DNA of 64,000 nucleotides. It comes from JBMHDN01 sp049889355. Its GTDB lineage: Bacteria > Pseudomonadota > Alphaproteobacteria > Puniceispirillales > Puniceispirillaceae. Shown in pieces: positions 1-8,839 of the stretch. The DNA lies in the NCBI GenBank assembly GCA_049889355.1, contig JBMHDN010000032.1, positions 143,354 to 207,353 on the forward strand, in the 5' to 3' direction. The stretch's first letter is position 1, and each line of letters opens with the position of its first letter. The notes under the pieces are model-generated. The model did not search any database. It worked only from the letters and a program-made list of their open reading frames with translations, and had not been told where the DNA came from. The position numbers were made by a program, and so were the translations under genes.

Positions 1-196
1 CCTGACAGTTACGATCGCGTGATTTCAGTGTTTTCAAAGAGCTGGCGACTTTCATTGTACCGCTTCCATTTGGTTAAGAATAATTCAGTGAGCGGTTTTC
101 TACCAAGCACACCGCAGAAGATCAAGAGAGAAATGAGTTGTTCGGCAAAGAATCAGCCTTATCTTGGCCTGATATCTGCTGTTCTTTGCCTTTTAC
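1..196. other. Left-edge intergenic stretch, no supported gene
   Basis: This stretch lies downstream of msrA, which is on the minus strand. A plus-strand open frame begins at 19 but runs antisense into msrA and has no recognisable protein pattern, so I do not call it. A weak inverted repeat (tcagcc / ggcctga, about 152-172) could help end msrA transcription but lacks a convincing T-run. I see nothing else here. Confidence 0.4.
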
Positions 197-835
197 CTAG
201 ATATGGCAGGACACACCTGTGCCTTTCAAGCCGCAATAGCCGTTCGGCACCTTATGCAAATATTGCTGATGGAATGTCTCAGCATAATAAAAGGTCTGAG
301 GTCCAGTAATCTGGGTCGTTATCGGATCCATACCAGCTTGTTGCAATGCCGCATTATAGGATTTTGCTGTTTCATGGATAATGTCCAGCTGGTCCAAATC
401 ACCGGCAAAAATGGCGGAGCGATATTGTGTACCCACATCATTGCCTTGGCGGTTGCCTTGTGTTGGATCATGTTCCTGCCAGAAGCTGGCCAGAAGCGTT
501 TTTAACGGCAGAACAGCCGGATCAAAGACCACCAACACCATCTCAGCATGGCCTGTGCGCCCGGAGCACACCTCTTCATAGGTTGGATTCGGGGTCAGGC
601 CGCCTGCATAGCCTACCGCTGTGGTGTAGACCCCGTCTAACTGCCAGAACAGCCGCTCTGCACCCCAAAAACACCCCAGACCCAGCTGGATTTGCGCCAG
701 CCCTTCTGGAAAAGGTCCTTTGAGCGGCTGGCCATTTACCGCGTGTTTATCTGCTATAACCAGTGCAGCATCACGCCCTGGTAGGGCTTCATCAGGATTG
801 GGTAATCTGCTTTTAAATGGGTTTGAAAACAACAT
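197..835 (-). CDS. msrA: Peptide-methionine (S)-S-oxide reductase MsrA
   Basis: The enzyme reduces methionine-S-sulfoxide in oxidised proteins and free methionine, using thioredoxin as final donor in the cytoplasm. The catalytic motif GCFWGAE is at residues 54-60, with nucleophile Cys55. Two further cysteines near the C-terminus (Cys201 and Cys210, in [15 protein letters not shown]) fit the resolving and recycling cysteines of the three-cysteine MsrA type. GTQYRS and the YAGG/TGHAE segments typical of the family are present. At 212 aa it matches the longer MsrA form, with an N-terminal extension of about 45 residues before the core. It stands alone, 44 bp downstream of pgk on the same strand, and may be co-transcribed with it. 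No msrB is visible nearby. Confidence 0.95.
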   Translation of the reverse strand: MLFSNPFKSRLPNPDEALPGRDAALVIADKHAVNGQPLKGPFPEGLAQIQLGLGCFWGAERLFWQLDGVYTTAVGYAGGLTPNPTYEEVCSGRTGHAEMVLVVFDPAVLPLKTLLASFWQEHDPTQGNRQGNDVGTQYRSAIFAGDLDQLDIIHETAKSYNAALQQAGMDPITTQITGPQTFYYAETFHQQYLHKVPNGYCGLKGTGVSCHI

Positions 836-879
836 GACAAGACACCTCTGGCTGATGCGATCTGTTTGTGCTTCTTAAA

Positions 880-2082
880 TTAGGCCTGCCGAGACAAAGC
901 GGCAAGAGCAGGCAACTCTTTACCTTCCAACCATTCTAAAAAAGCCCCGCCAGCAAGCGACAGATAAGAAAAATCATCTGAGACGCCAGCACCGTTAAGT
1001 GCCGCCACTGTATCGCCGCCACCCGCGATACTGGTCAGCTGGCCTGCTTTGGTGCGCTGGGCAGCGGCAGTCGCAAGCGCGTTCGTGCCCTGATCAAATG
1101 GCTGATGTTCAAAGGCGCCCATCGGCCCGTTCCACAGCAAGGTCGCTGACTTTTCGATCACCGCAGACATGGTCTCGACAGAAACCGGGCCAATATCCAG
1201 CACCATCTCATCCGCGGCCAGACTGTTATTATCCGCGATGCGGTGCGCCACATTGGCCCCAAATTCACGCGCCGCCAGCCCATCTTGCGGCAGGATAATC
1301 TCAGTATTTTGTGCCTTGGCCTCTGCCATAATGCGCTTTGCATCTTCTATCATGGCTGTTTCAACCAAGGAGGCGGCCATATCCACCCCTTGTGCAGCTA
1401 AAAAAGTATTGGCCATCCCGCCGCCTAATATCAGATGATCCACCTTTGGCAGGATATTTTCCAGGACCGCCAGCTTTGTGGAAATCTTTGCTCCGCCCAC
1501 TAAGGCGGTGACAGGCCGCTTTGGGGCTTCTAGTGCTGCGGCAAGCGCATCCAGCTCAGCCCCAAGGCTAGGGCCAGCAAATGGTGGCAGGTGATGGGTA
1601 ATGCCTTCGGTTGAGGCATGCGCACGGTGAGAAGCAGAAAAAGCATCATTCACATAGAGATCGCCAAGCTGTGCAAGATGCCTGGCAAGGGTCGTATCAT
1701 TGGCTTCTTCACCAGCTTCAAAACGCAGATTTTCCAGTAAGATGATATCATTTTGCAGGGCGGCCTCAATGCAATTCGCGGCCTCATCCAGCGCAGTGAA
1801 CAACACCTCAAATCCACATAGGGCTGAGAGATGCGCGGCAATAGGCGCGAGCGACATCTCAGGCACATGCTGGCCTTTTGGCCGACCAAAATGGGAAAGC
1901 AAAACAAGCTTTGCCCCTTTATCGCGTAAATTCATCAATCCAGGCAGGATACGTGTCATCCGCGTATCATCACTCACCTTGCCATCTTTGAGCGGCAGAT
2001 TAAAATCAACGCGGACCAGAACCGTCTTGCCCTCAAGATTCTGATCAGTAATGCGCTGGATAGAAGCGTGCGTGGCTGTCAT
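880..2082 (-). CDS. pgk: Phosphoglycerate kinase
   Basis: This glycolytic and gluconeogenic enzyme interconverts 1,3-bisphosphoglycerate plus ADP and 3-phosphoglycerate plus ATP. The 400-aa length is standard. The N-terminal signature RVDFNLP is at residues 24-30, followed by SHFGRPKG and the substrate-binding segments LLENLRF and HRAHAS. The C-terminal nucleotide-binding domain carries LGGAKISTKL, the hinge-region LWNGPMGAFE and the GGGDTVAAL motif. The ATG start at 2082 is preceded by a GAGGG ribosome-binding sequence. Other glycolytic genes that often flank pgk (gap, fba) are not adjacent here. The 256-bp gap to the divergent azlC gene must hold its promoter. Confidence 0.97.
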   Translation of the reverse strand: MTATHASIQRITDQNLEGKTVLVRVDFNLPLKDGKVSDDTRMTRILPGLMNLRDKGAKLVLLSHFGRPKGQHVPEMSLAPIAAHLSALCGFEVLFTALDEAANCIEAALQNDIILLENLRFEAGEEANDTTLARHLAQLGDLYVNDAFSASHRAHASTEGITHHLPPFAGPSLGAELDALAAALEAPKRPVTALVGGAKISTKLAVLENILPKVDHLILGGGMANTFLAAQGVDMAASLVETAMIEDAKRIMAEAKAQNTEIILPQDGLAAREFGANVAHRIADNNSLAADEMVLDIGPVSVETMSAVIEKSATLLWNGPMGAFEHQPFDQGTNALATAAAQRTKAGQLTSIAGGGDTVAALNGAGVSDDFSYLSLAGGAFLEWLEGKELPALAALSRQA

Positions 2083-2338
2083 GAGAAAACCCTCATAGAT
2101 TAAGTGTTAGCCCATCTTGGCTGATATCGGCACATAGGCTGACGCTTGGGCATTGGTGGCTGTCATACTCAATTTTACCTATCACAGCAAGCCGGTGTGT
2201 CTGCGTAAAAACACCGCTACGAACAGTTTATTTTCAAGCCTCCCCCAGCAAAGCAGAGGACCAGGTTAAAACAACCATCTTGCATGCCAGGTCCTGCCTC
2301 GCTAAGCTCTGCCACCATTTCAAGGATGATATGATTTT

Positions 2339-3034
2339 ATGACAGGTTGGCAGGAATTTATCCAAGGCATCAAAGACGAATTGCCATTGCAATTGGGTGT
2401 CATCCCCTTTGGCATGGTGTTTGGCCTATTGGGTATTGAGGCAGGCTTGAGCGTCTGGCAGACCTTCTTTTTATCCATCATTTTATTTGGCGGGGCCAGC
2501 CAGATTGTTTTTGTGCAGATGATTGCAGCTGGCACACCGCCAGCGGTGATTTGGGGCTCGGTCTCTGCGATTAATTTGCGCCATCTGCTCTATAGCATGT
2601 CTATGGCGCGTTATTTGCGCGAACTGCCTTTTGGCTGGCGGGTGATATTAGCCTATCTTTTGACCGATGAAGCCTATGCGATTTCCATTCGCCGATTCCA
2701 AGACAAACCGCATCATGACAAGATGCATTATCATTTGCTGGGTAGTGGCCTGACACTTTGGACATGCTGGATATTATCGACCGCGGGCGGCATTCTGGCA
2801 GGTGCCAGTATCCCTGCTCATTTAGAACTTGGTTTTGCTATTCCCTTGACCTTTATTGCGCTTGTCCTGCCTGCTTTGAAACATAAGGCTGAGATTTTGG
2901 CCGCCCTCGCCGCTGGAATTACCGCTATTTTATGCCAGCCTATGCCTTATAATCTCTGGCTGATCACTGCTGCGCTGGTGGGGATTGCAACAGGGATGGC
3001 CAGCCGGCGCATCTGGCCGGAGCACAGTTCATGA
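2339..3034 (+). CDS. azlC: AzlC family branched-chain amino acid exporter, large subunit
   Basis: This inner-membrane protein of the AzlC/YgaZ family works with the small AzlD subunit to export branched-chain amino acids. The 231-aa sequence is almost wholly hydrophobic. It has the family opening (GVIPFGMVFGLLG), the FGGASQIVF segment around residue 55, and the INLRHLLYSMSM stretch typical of AzlC. The stop codon overlaps the azlD start in an ATGA, which implies translational coupling. The gene is divergent from pgk across a 256-bp intergenic region in which I see no clear operator. Confidence 0.9.
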   Translation: MTGWQEFIQGIKDELPLQLGVIPFGMVFGLLGIEAGLSVWQTFFLSIILFGGASQIVFVQMIAAGTPPAVIWGSVSAINLRHLLYSMSMARYLRELPFGWRVILAYLLTDEAYAISIRRFQDKPHHDKMHYHLLGSGLTLWTCWILSTAGGILAGASIPAHLELGFAIPLTFIALVLPALKHKAEILAALAAGITAILCQPMPYNLWLITAALVGIATGMASRRIWPEHSS

Positions 3035-3345
3035 ATATCTGGCTTTTGATCGTCTTATGCGGTGCGGCGACTTTTCTCTCGCGCTTTTTGCTGATTTCTG
3101 AGATTGCACCTAAAAAGCTGCCTCACTGGCTCAGCGAAGCCATGGGGTTTGTGCCGGTTGCCATTCTAACAGCGATTATTGTACCGGCAGTGCTGATGCC
3201 AGAAGGCAGCATCATGCTAGAGGGGAATTGGCGCATTCTAGCTGCGATTATTGCGGGTATAGTCGCGCTGACCAGCCGGAATGTCATTGCAACCCTTGCC
3301 GCCGGACTGGTCAGCCTATGGCTGTTAATGGCCCTTTTTGGCTAG
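3031..3345 (+). CDS. azlD: AzlD family branched-chain amino acid exporter, small subunit
   Basis: This 104-aa, four-helix membrane protein is the partner of AzlC. The N-terminal pattern (CGAATFLSRFLL) and the conserved FVPVAILTAIIVPAVL segment are typical of AzlD. It starts inside the azlC stop codon, so the two are coupled in one transcript. Its last 21 bases overlap the 3' end of the convergent DMT transporter gene, leaving no room for a terminator between the two transcription units. Confidence 0.88.
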   Translation: MNIWLLIVLCGAATFLSRFLLISEIAPKKLPHWLSEAMGFVPVAILTAIIVPAVLMPEGSIMLEGNWRILAAIIAGIVALTSRNVIATLAAGLVSLWLLMALFG

Positions 3346-4224
3346 GCGAAAAAGACGCCCATCCATAATCCCAAGACCCAATGCCACCACCCCAAAACCC
3401 ATAATCGCTTGCCAGCCAACCCACTGGCCCAGCAACACCGCATCCAAAAATACCGCAAAGACCGGTACAATGATGGTCACCAACAGCACATTGGATGCAC
3501 CAGCCAGCTGAAGAATTTTAAAATAGAGAATATAGGCGATAGCTGTACCACCCACGCCTAGGCCGAGCATCGACACGGCTATTTGCCAGTTAACAATATC
3601 AGACAGCTCAGGCACCCCCTCCACAAAGGGGGTGATGACCAGCATTTGAACAGCTGCCGCCATCAGCATCCCGCAGGCAAGCTGGGTCGAAGGGAATTGA
3701 GCCAGCCTAAGGCGCCCCCACACACTGGCAAAAGCATAGCTGATGGTCGCCCCCAAAACCGCAATCTGGCCAAGAGAGGTGGGGCTGATATCCAGCAGAT
3801 TTTGCGGACCTATTACCAACACCACCCCAGAAATGCCGATTAAAACACCGATCAGGCGATGAAGCTTTAGACGCTCCTCAGCCAAAAAAAGAGCCGAGAC
3901 AAGCACCCCTGCAAAGGCAGTATTGGCATTTAAGATAGAGGCGGTGCCAGCTGAAATGCTTTGTTGCCCCCAGGCTATCAGCACAAAAGGCACGGCATTA
4001 TTGATAAAACCCATGATGAAGACAGGGCCCCAGAAGGCCCGGCTCATTGGAAAATACTGACCCAGATATCTCAGCCACAGCCATAGCGCCAGCGCCCCGC
4101 AACAGACCCGCAGGCTAACAAGGGTGAAAGGCGCGGTTTTCGTCAGCGCGATTTCAATAAAAGCAAAAGAGGCGCCCCAGATGAGTGAGAGCAAAAGCAG
4201 ATAAATCCAAGCTTGTTTATGCAT
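3325..4224 (-). CDS. EamA/DMT superfamily permease
   Basis: This inner-membrane carrier of the drug/metabolite transporter superfamily has ten predicted helices in two EamA repeats. The first repeat begins LLLLSLIWGASFAFIEIAL and the second near LGQIAVLGATISYAFASVWGRL. The substrate cannot be read from sequence; relatives export amino acids, nucleosides or metabolites. I place the start at the ATG at 4224 (MHKQAW), which has a GAAGG sequence 7 nt upstream; the frame extends to 4263 without a good ribosome-binding site. It lies directly downstream of a TSUP transporter gene on the same strand and probably shares its transcript. Confidence 0.85.
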   Translation of the reverse strand: MHKQAWIYLLLLSLIWGASFAFIEIALTKTAPFTLVSLRVCCGALALWLWLRYLGQYFPMSRAFWGPVFIMGFINNAVPFVLIAWGQQSISAGTASILNANTAFAGVLVSALFLAEERLKLHRLIGVLIGISGVVLVIGPQNLLDISPTSLGQIAVLGATISYAFASVWGRLRLAQFPSTQLACGMLMAAAVQMLVITPFVEGVPELSDIVNWQIAVSMLGLGVGGTAIAYILYFKILQLAGASNVLLVTIIVPVFAVFLDAVLLGQWVGWQAIMGFGVVALGLGIMDGRLFRLAKKGH

Positions 4225-4267
4225 GAAATACCTTCGCAATTTGGAAAAAATGCACAACAGCAAAAAG

Positions 4268-5023
4268 CTAGTTCAGCCAGGCCAGAATAGCCAGCCCCAT
4301 CATCCTGAGCCCCATCGCCAAAAACATCCAGAGCAGAAGTTTGCGAAATAATTCAGGTGAGAGATATTCCCGCATTCTTCGGCTTATCTCAAAGCCAAAT
4401 AATCCGGTTAGCGTGCCCACCAACATGAACGGCCAGAGATTGGCCCAGTCCAATAACCCTGTAAAGCCATAGCCAATGAATAAAGGCAGGCAGCCAAGCA
4501 ATAGCAAAAAGCCCATCGCATCTACAAATTCATCACGTTTGGTATGACGTGCAATCAGATACAGCGTCATCGGCACACCCCAAAGCGAGGTCGCACCGCC
4601 TATCCCGCCTGAAATCAGGCCGGTGATGATTTGTGCCAACCTGTCATGTTTATCTGCAATTTTCGGCTGAAATCCGATGATATTAATCAAAGCAAAAAAG
4701 CTCACCGAGAGACCGATTAGAAAAGTGAGTCCGTGATTGCCGAGCCGCACGGTGAAAAATGAGCTCACAAGCATTGCTGCCATCATCGTGCCTGCCAGCA
4801 ACCCATAACGGCGCACCAGCAATCGAGGGCTTCGCGCCTGACTAAATTGCCAGAGATTGCTAATGAACATCGGCACCAGATTAATCGCAATCGCCATAAG
4901 GGGACTGATGAAAAAGCTGAGCAAGGTAATAGAGGTGGTGGGCATGCCAAGGCCCAGCAACCCTTTAATCAGCCCTGCAATTAAGAAGGTGATACCTGTC
5001 ATGATTAAAAGATCGAAATCCAT
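4268..5023 (-). CDS. TSUP family (TauE/SafE-type) anion transporter
   Basis: This is a membrane protein of the sulfite exporter TauE/SafE family (TSUP), about 250 aa with seven to eight hydrophobic segments. The family pattern is visible in GLIKGLLGLGMPTTSITLLSF near the N-terminus and its second copy, ISGGIGGATSLWGVPMTLYLI, in the middle. Members move sulfonates, sulfite or related organic anions, and the exact substrate is not predictable. The ATG at 5023 is preferred over an in-frame GTG two codons earlier; neither has a strong ribosome-binding site. The DMT gene follows after 43 bp. Confidence 0.85.
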   Translation of the reverse strand: MDFDLLIMTGITFLIAGLIKGLLGLGMPTTSITLLSFFISPLMAIAINLVPMFISNLWQFSQARSPRLLVRRYGLLAGTMMAAMLVSSFFTVRLGNHGLTFLIGLSVSFFALINIIGFQPKIADKHDRLAQIITGLISGGIGGATSLWGVPMTLYLIARHTKRDEFVDAMGFLLLLGCLPLFIGYGFTGLLDWANLWPFMLVGTLTGLFGFEISRRMREYLSPELFRKLLLWMFLAMGLRMMGLAILAWLN

Positions 5024-5113
5024 TGTCACATCTTTGTTGAAACAGGTTAAAATGGGCTATCTAAGGCGTGAAAGCAGCTTGCAAAGCATGCCCAAATCGC
5101 TTTTGATGCGAGC

Positions 5114-5584
5114 ATGAAGACATTGCTGCTCATTATTCACGCTCCCTCGCCAAATACAATGATTTTGTCTGATGCGGCCTTGCATGCGGCACAATCTATT
5201 GCAAATGACAGCGCTGATAATCTGAAGATTCTGCGTAAAACACCAACAGAAGTGATGGCAGAAGACTTACAGACAGTCGATGGTGTGTTGCTTGGCACGT
5301 TGGAAAATATCGGTGCCATGGCCGGGCTGACAAAGGATATGTTTGATCGCTGCTATAATGACTGGCTGGGGCGGCATGAAGCCTTGCCAGTTGGTATTTA
5401 CATCCGTGCAGGTCTTGATGGCACCGCAACCAGCCGCCAGCTATCAGCCATCGCCTCAGCCCAGAAATGGCGCTTGGTTCAACCCCCGCTGATCCTAAAA
5501 GGGACTTATGATCCGGCTTTTGAAGAACAGGTTTCAGAGCTGGCGATGATTATGGCAAGCGGGCTGGATATGGGGCTTTTCTGA
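5114..5584 (+). CDS. Flavodoxin-like / NAD(P)H-dependent oxidoreductase family protein
   Basis: This 156-aa soluble protein has a flavodoxin-like fold pattern. A short first strand (KTLLLIIHAPSPNTM) is followed by a helix, then VDGVLLGTLENIGAMAGLTKDMFDRCY, which resembles the FMN-contacting loop and helix of flavodoxin/WrbA-like proteins. The usual phosphate loop with several Ser/Thr residues is only partly kept (HAPSPNT), so FMN binding is probable but not certain. It is divergent from the TSUP gene and 66 bp upstream of yciB on the same strand, with which it may form an operon. Its electron partner and substrate are unknown. Confidence 0.65.
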   Translation: MKTLLLIIHAPSPNTMILSDAALHAAQSIANDSADNLKILRKTPTEVMAEDLQTVDGVLLGTLENIGAMAGLTKDMFDRCYNDWLGRHEALPVGIYIRAGLDGTATSRQLSAIASAQKWRLVQPPLILKGTYDPAFEEQVSELAMIMASGLDMGLF

Positions 5585-5650
5585 CCAGAAAAAACCCAAT
5601 CCAACTGGCGGTGTAAAACGTAAAGAGCCACACCACTATCGAGACCAGAT

Positions 5651-6193
5651 ATGCGCCTCATTTCTTTTGCTTTTGAAATATTACCACTTGTTGCCTTATT
5701 TATCGGCAACAGCCTCTATGATATTTTTATTGGTGCTATCTCAGCGGTCATTGCTGCGCTTATCTTGAATATCTATGTCTATATCGCAGAAAAAAGGCTG
5801 TCTTCTTTTGCGCTTTTCTCAGTACTGATTTCAGCTGTGTTTACAGCGGCCAGCGTGCTGGCTGGTGACTCGCTCTTTATCAAGATTCAACCAAGCCTGT
5901 TCAATGGTATCTTTGCGCTGATGCTGCTGGGGGGTTGGGTGCGTGGCAAAGCGATGATGAAAGTATTTTTTGCCGCCCAGTTTCATCTTGATGACAAAAC
6001 ATGGCGGCTTTTATCCTTGCGCTGGGGGTTGTTTATGGCAGGGCTGGTGCTGGCCAATGAATGGGCCTGGCGCAGCCTCAGCGATGATGGCTGGGTCTAT
6101 TTCAAGATTTTTGCCGTTGCACCAGCGACTGGCCTGTTCATGCTGGCACAGCTTCCGGCCACTTTGAGAGGCCGCATAAAAGAAGAGAAATAA
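5651..6193 (+). CDS. yciB: Inner membrane septation protein A family (YciB/IspZ)
   Basis: This 180-aa integral membrane protein is of the YciB/IspA/IspZ family, linked in enterobacteria to cell-envelope and division functions. Family features include the opening EILPLVALFIGN.LYD, the middle segment IQPSLFNGIFALMLLGGWV (compare IKWKPTI...F in YciB) and the C-terminal WRLLSLRWGLFMAGLVLANEWAWR. Five to six hydrophobic helices are visible. In many alphaproteobacteria this gene lies near cell-division or haem genes; here it follows a flavodoxin-like gene. A clear intrinsic terminator begins at its stop codon. Confidence 0.85.
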   Translation: MRLISFAFEILPLVALFIGNSLYDIFIGAISAVIAALILNIYVYIAEKRLSSFALFSVLISAVFTAASVLAGDSLFIKIQPSLFNGIFALMLLGGWVRGKAMMKVFFAAQFHLDDKTWRLLSLRWGLFMAGLVLANEWAWRSLSDDGWVYFKIFAVAPATGLFMLAQLPATLRGRIKEEK

Positions 6194-6222
6194 AAAAGCG
6201 GGTATGATAACCCGCTTTTTTT
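6192..6222. terminator. Bidirectional intrinsic terminator between yciB and the GST gene
   Basis: A perfect stem (AAAAAAGCGGGT with ACCCGCTTTTTT, six-base loop ATGATA) is followed by T residues on both strands. It therefore can end both the plus-strand yciB transcript and the convergent GST transcript. Confidence 0.9.
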
Positions 6223-6252
6223 GATGTCTTTTCCGGTTAAAATATAAGGTTT

Positions 6253-7188
6253 TTATGCTGGCATAACCGCATAATCCAGAACCGGGAAATGCACAGCCAC
6301 ATGGCCTGCTTGCTCATTTTCAATATCCAGTGACACGCGGCGCGCATCCAGATAGCGAAGACGGCCCACCACATCGGGATCCGCTGAAGGCACATGCTGG
6401 CGCACAGATACCTGCTGGCCGATCTCAAGCCCGCCTGTAAAAGCCGCCTTGATGCCTGTCGGGCTTTCCGGCGCACTGTTCAGTGCCACGCCGAGTGCGT
6501 CTTCTCCGCTCAGCGTATGGGCGATACGCCCTTCGCCCAGATCATCCATCGCCGCGCCATGTGCATTGAGGTGGTCAAACCCATTTAAAAAATCAGGCCC
6601 TTGATCCCAGCGCCCGCCGATAAACCAAGTGAGTTGGCGCAAGGCTGCATCCGCATAGCTGGCTTTTGAGCCAAGCAGAAAATCTTCCCCTTTTTCTTTT
6701 TGTGCAGCCAATATCCGATCCATCTCAGACAATCCAGCCTGAAGCTGGAGCGCAAAAGACGGGATACGGGCTTGCATATCTTCAGGGTTCCAGCCTGCAT
6801 CAAAATAGATGGAGGCGCGATCCTGAATAAAGCCATCAGGGGCCGTGCCAATCACACTGGAGATCACCAACCGAACCGCGAGGCCGAATAAATGCACCCC
6901 GCAATAATGGCCCAGCTGCAAATCACGTGCGCCATCGCTGCTGGCAAATAAGGCTGGATAGCGCGTGCCAAGCTCAAGGGCGATATTCTGGCTGTCCAGA
7001 TAAATGTCAGATCCGATTTGCAAGACCGGGGTGCGGCGATAACCGCCAGTCAGCGGCATCAATAGAGGCTTTGGCGGCACGCGGGGGATTTCCACCTCGT
7101 CCCAATCCAGGCCAAGCAGGCCAAAACACACACGCAGCTTCATAGCCACCGGAGATTGTGGGTAATGGTGATAAATAAGCTGGCTCAT
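6253..7188 (-). CDS. Glutathione S-transferase family protein
   Basis: This 311-aa protein has an N-terminal thioredoxin-like GST domain (residues about 3-80). It carries YHHYPQSPVAMKLRVCFGLLGLDW at the active-site helix, the cis-proline segment RRTPVLQIGSDIYLDSQNIALEL, and a helical C-terminal half. The extra length beyond a typical 220-aa GST is a roughly 70-residue tail that looks beta-rich (ISIGQQVSV...VVGRLRYLDARRVSLDI) and is of unknown role. The start is the ATG at 7188, with GGAGG 6 nt upstream; the upstream TTG in frame is ignored. The substrate is unknown. Expression is divergent from a small membrane-protein gene 55 bp away. Confidence 0.8.
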   Translation of the reverse strand: MSQLIYHHYPQSPVAMKLRVCFGLLGLDWDEVEIPRVPPKPLLMPLTGGYRRTPVLQIGSDIYLDSQNIALELGTRYPALFASSDGARDLQLGHYCGVHLFGLAVRLVISSVIGTAPDGFIQDRASIYFDAGWNPEDMQARIPSFALQLQAGLSEMDRILAAQKEKGEDFLLGSKASYADAALRQLTWFIGGRWDQGPDFLNGFDHLNAHGAAMDDLGEGRIAHTLSGEDALGVALNSAPESPTGIKAAFTGGLEIGQQVSVRQHVPSADPDVVGRLRYLDARRVSLDIENEQAGHVAVHFPVLDYAVMPA

Positions 7189-7242
7189 CAAAGCCTCCTC
7201 AAATTAGCATTTTTCAACTCGGCTCAAGCTAGGCTGAGAGAG

Positions 7243-7734
7243 ATGGAATATCAAGTAACCTTCTTCCTAACTCTTGGATTTAATCTGGCCAGAAAAGGTC
7301 TATATCTGGTACCAGAGCAAAAAGAGCCAGATAAAATCGGTTCAGATGAGGATGACATGGGCTTTACGCATCATTGGAAAGAGGCTTTTTCAGGCGCTTT
7401 GGGTCTCAAGGCCTCTTTTGCCTATATCGCGCTGCCTATAGTACTGGCCATTGTGCTCTCCTCCTATATCCTTAGAATCATTGGCGCTAACAGCTCAATT
7501 GGCATTTTTCTGAATTGTCTGGATGGCTGGGTGTTGTTAAGTGCGGTGGGCGTGATATTGGGCTGTGTCAGCCTAACACAAAGCCTGATACCAGAATGGC
7601 ATAGCCGGCTGGTGCGCTGGCCTCTCTGGCTGGTGCTGCATCTTGTGATCACCTGCGCGATGATTGCCATTGCCCTTGTGATCAGCGGCTTTGTGCGCTG
7701 GCGTGCGATACAAATGATGAGTGGATTGGGATAA
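7243..7734 (+). CDS. Small inner-membrane protein of unknown function
   Basis: I do not recognise this family. From the ATG at 7243 (MEYQVTFFLTLGFNLARK) it is 163 aa, with a short soluble N-terminal part and three strong hydrophobic segments in the second half (FAYIALPIVLAIVLSSYILRIIG, WVLLSAVGVILGCVSL, WLVLHLVITCAMIAIALVISG). The frame is open from 7156, but that would run into the divergent GST gene, and the 7243 ATG follows a purine-rich GAGAGAG. The 3' end meets the convergent fpr gene with only 3 bp between stops. The combination of divergent and convergent neighbours means it is its own transcription unit. Confidence 0.6.
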   Translation: MEYQVTFFLTLGFNLARKGLYLVPEQKEPDKIGSDEDDMGFTHHWKEAFSGALGLKASFAYIALPIVLAIVLSSYILRIIGANSSIGIFLNCLDGWVLLSAVGVILGCVSLTQSLIPEWHSRLVRWPLWLVLHLVITCAMIAIALVISGFVRWRAIQMMSGLG

Positions 7735-7737
7735 ACC

Positions 7738-8574
7738 CTAACCCACAAAGGCCTTTTCAATGACAAAATCACCCGGATTGGCGTTTGAGCCCTCGCGCAT
7801 GCTTGCTGCCTCACAAATCGCCTTCATATCCAGATTCATCGCCATTGACCCGCAAATCATGACGCGATCTACCGCAGGATCAAGAGGTGGCACACTATAA
7901 CGCTCAAAGAACGCCCCTGAGGTCATCAAATCGGTGACACGCCCCATATCAGGGCTGGTCTCACGCGTGGTTGTTGCAATATGCCGCAATTTACCAGTGG
8001 CCATATCGCCGACCAACGGGTCATGTGTAACCTGTTCAATGAGATCATTGCCATAGGCCAGTTCTGCTACCTCGCGGCAGGTATGGGTAAGAATAACCTC
8101 TTCATATTGCTCATAGGTCCCTGGGTCCCTCAGCAAGGAAGCAAAAGGAGCAATCCCTGTACCAGTCGCTATTAGATAGAGCCGTTTACCTGGCAAAAGG
8201 GCATCAAGCACCAGCGTGCCCACAGGCTTGGTCCGCATGATGATATAATCACCTGCCTGAATATGCTGCAAGCGCGAGGTAAGCGGGCCATCGGGCACTT
8301 TGATGGAATAAAACCCGAGTGTTTCAGACCAGAAAGGCGCCGCAATCGAATAGGCGCGCAGCAATGGCTTACCCTTTTCATTCAGCAGGCCGATCATCAC
8401 AAATTCGCCTGAACGAAACCGGAAAGCAGACGGTCTTTCAACCTCAAAGGAAAACAGCCTGTCTGTCCAATGCTGCACCGACAACACTTTTACCGCATCT
8501 GGCGTATCTACACGCACAACTGGCATTTCTTCGGCTGGCATTTCTTCAGCTGGTAATTTTTCGATTTTTGACAT
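7738..8574 (-). CDS. fpr: Ferredoxin/flavodoxin-NADP+ reductase
   Basis: This FAD enzyme transfers electrons between NADPH and ferredoxin or flavodoxin. The FAD-binding RAYSIAAP motif, the GTLVLDALLPG loop and the NADP-binding segment LIATGTGIAPFASLL are visible, with the C-terminal CGSMAMNLDM as in bacterial (subclass I) Fpr proteins. The start is set at the ATG at 8574 (MSKIEK, GAAGG 7 nt upstream), giving 278 aa; the frame extends to 8616. The N-terminus holds a tandem repeat, LPAEEMPAEEMPVV, made by a 15-bp DNA duplication at about 8520-8555. It is longer than the usual 257-aa Fpr mainly because of this N-terminal part. Confidence 0.92.
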   Translation of the reverse strand: MSKIEKLPAEEMPAEEMPVVRVDTPDAVKVLSVQHWTDRLFSFEVERPSAFRFRSGEFVMIGLLNEKGKPLLRAYSIAAPFWSETLGFYSIKVPDGPLTSRLQHIQAGDYIIMRTKPVGTLVLDALLPGKRLYLIATGTGIAPFASLLRDPGTYEQYEEVILTHTCREVAELAYGNDLIEQVTHDPLVGDMATGKLRHIATTTRETSPDMGRVTDLMTSGAFFERYSVPPLDPAVDRVMICGSMAMNLDMKAICEAASMREGSNANPGDFVIEKAFVG

Positions 8575-8767
8575 CACATCAACCTTCAAAATACAACAGG
8601 TGGCACAAGCCGACACACAGGCTATATCAAACCTCCCTTATGTGGGCTGTTCAGCTTCAAAAGTCAAATCTAAGCACAAACAAGCCCTTAAATCTCGCAG
8701 CGGCAATAAGCCGGTTATGCTGCGTTTCACAGTCGAAAACCTGAAGGTCTTAAGCAAAGGTTTAGCA

Positions 8768-8795
8768 TTGACTAACTTCTAAAGTATACTATATC
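8768..8795 (+). promoter_or_regulatory. Probable sigma-70 promoter for the PGCG-motif transporter gene
   Basis: TTGACT at 8768-8773 and TATATC at 8790-8795 are separated by 16 bp, about 45 bp upstream of the ATG at 8840. A second AT-rich match (TATACT, 8785-8790) sits too close to the -35 to be the partner. The 220-bp region between fpr and this gene otherwise shows no clear structure. Confidence 0.5.
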
Positions 8796-8839
8796 TTTAT
8801 CACCGCCGGATAATAGGTCTATATGGATATAAATTCTGC

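Noticed and set aside
19..309. Plus-strand 96-codon open frame at the left edge
   Set aside because: It runs antisense into msrA, has no family pattern and no ribosome-binding sequence.
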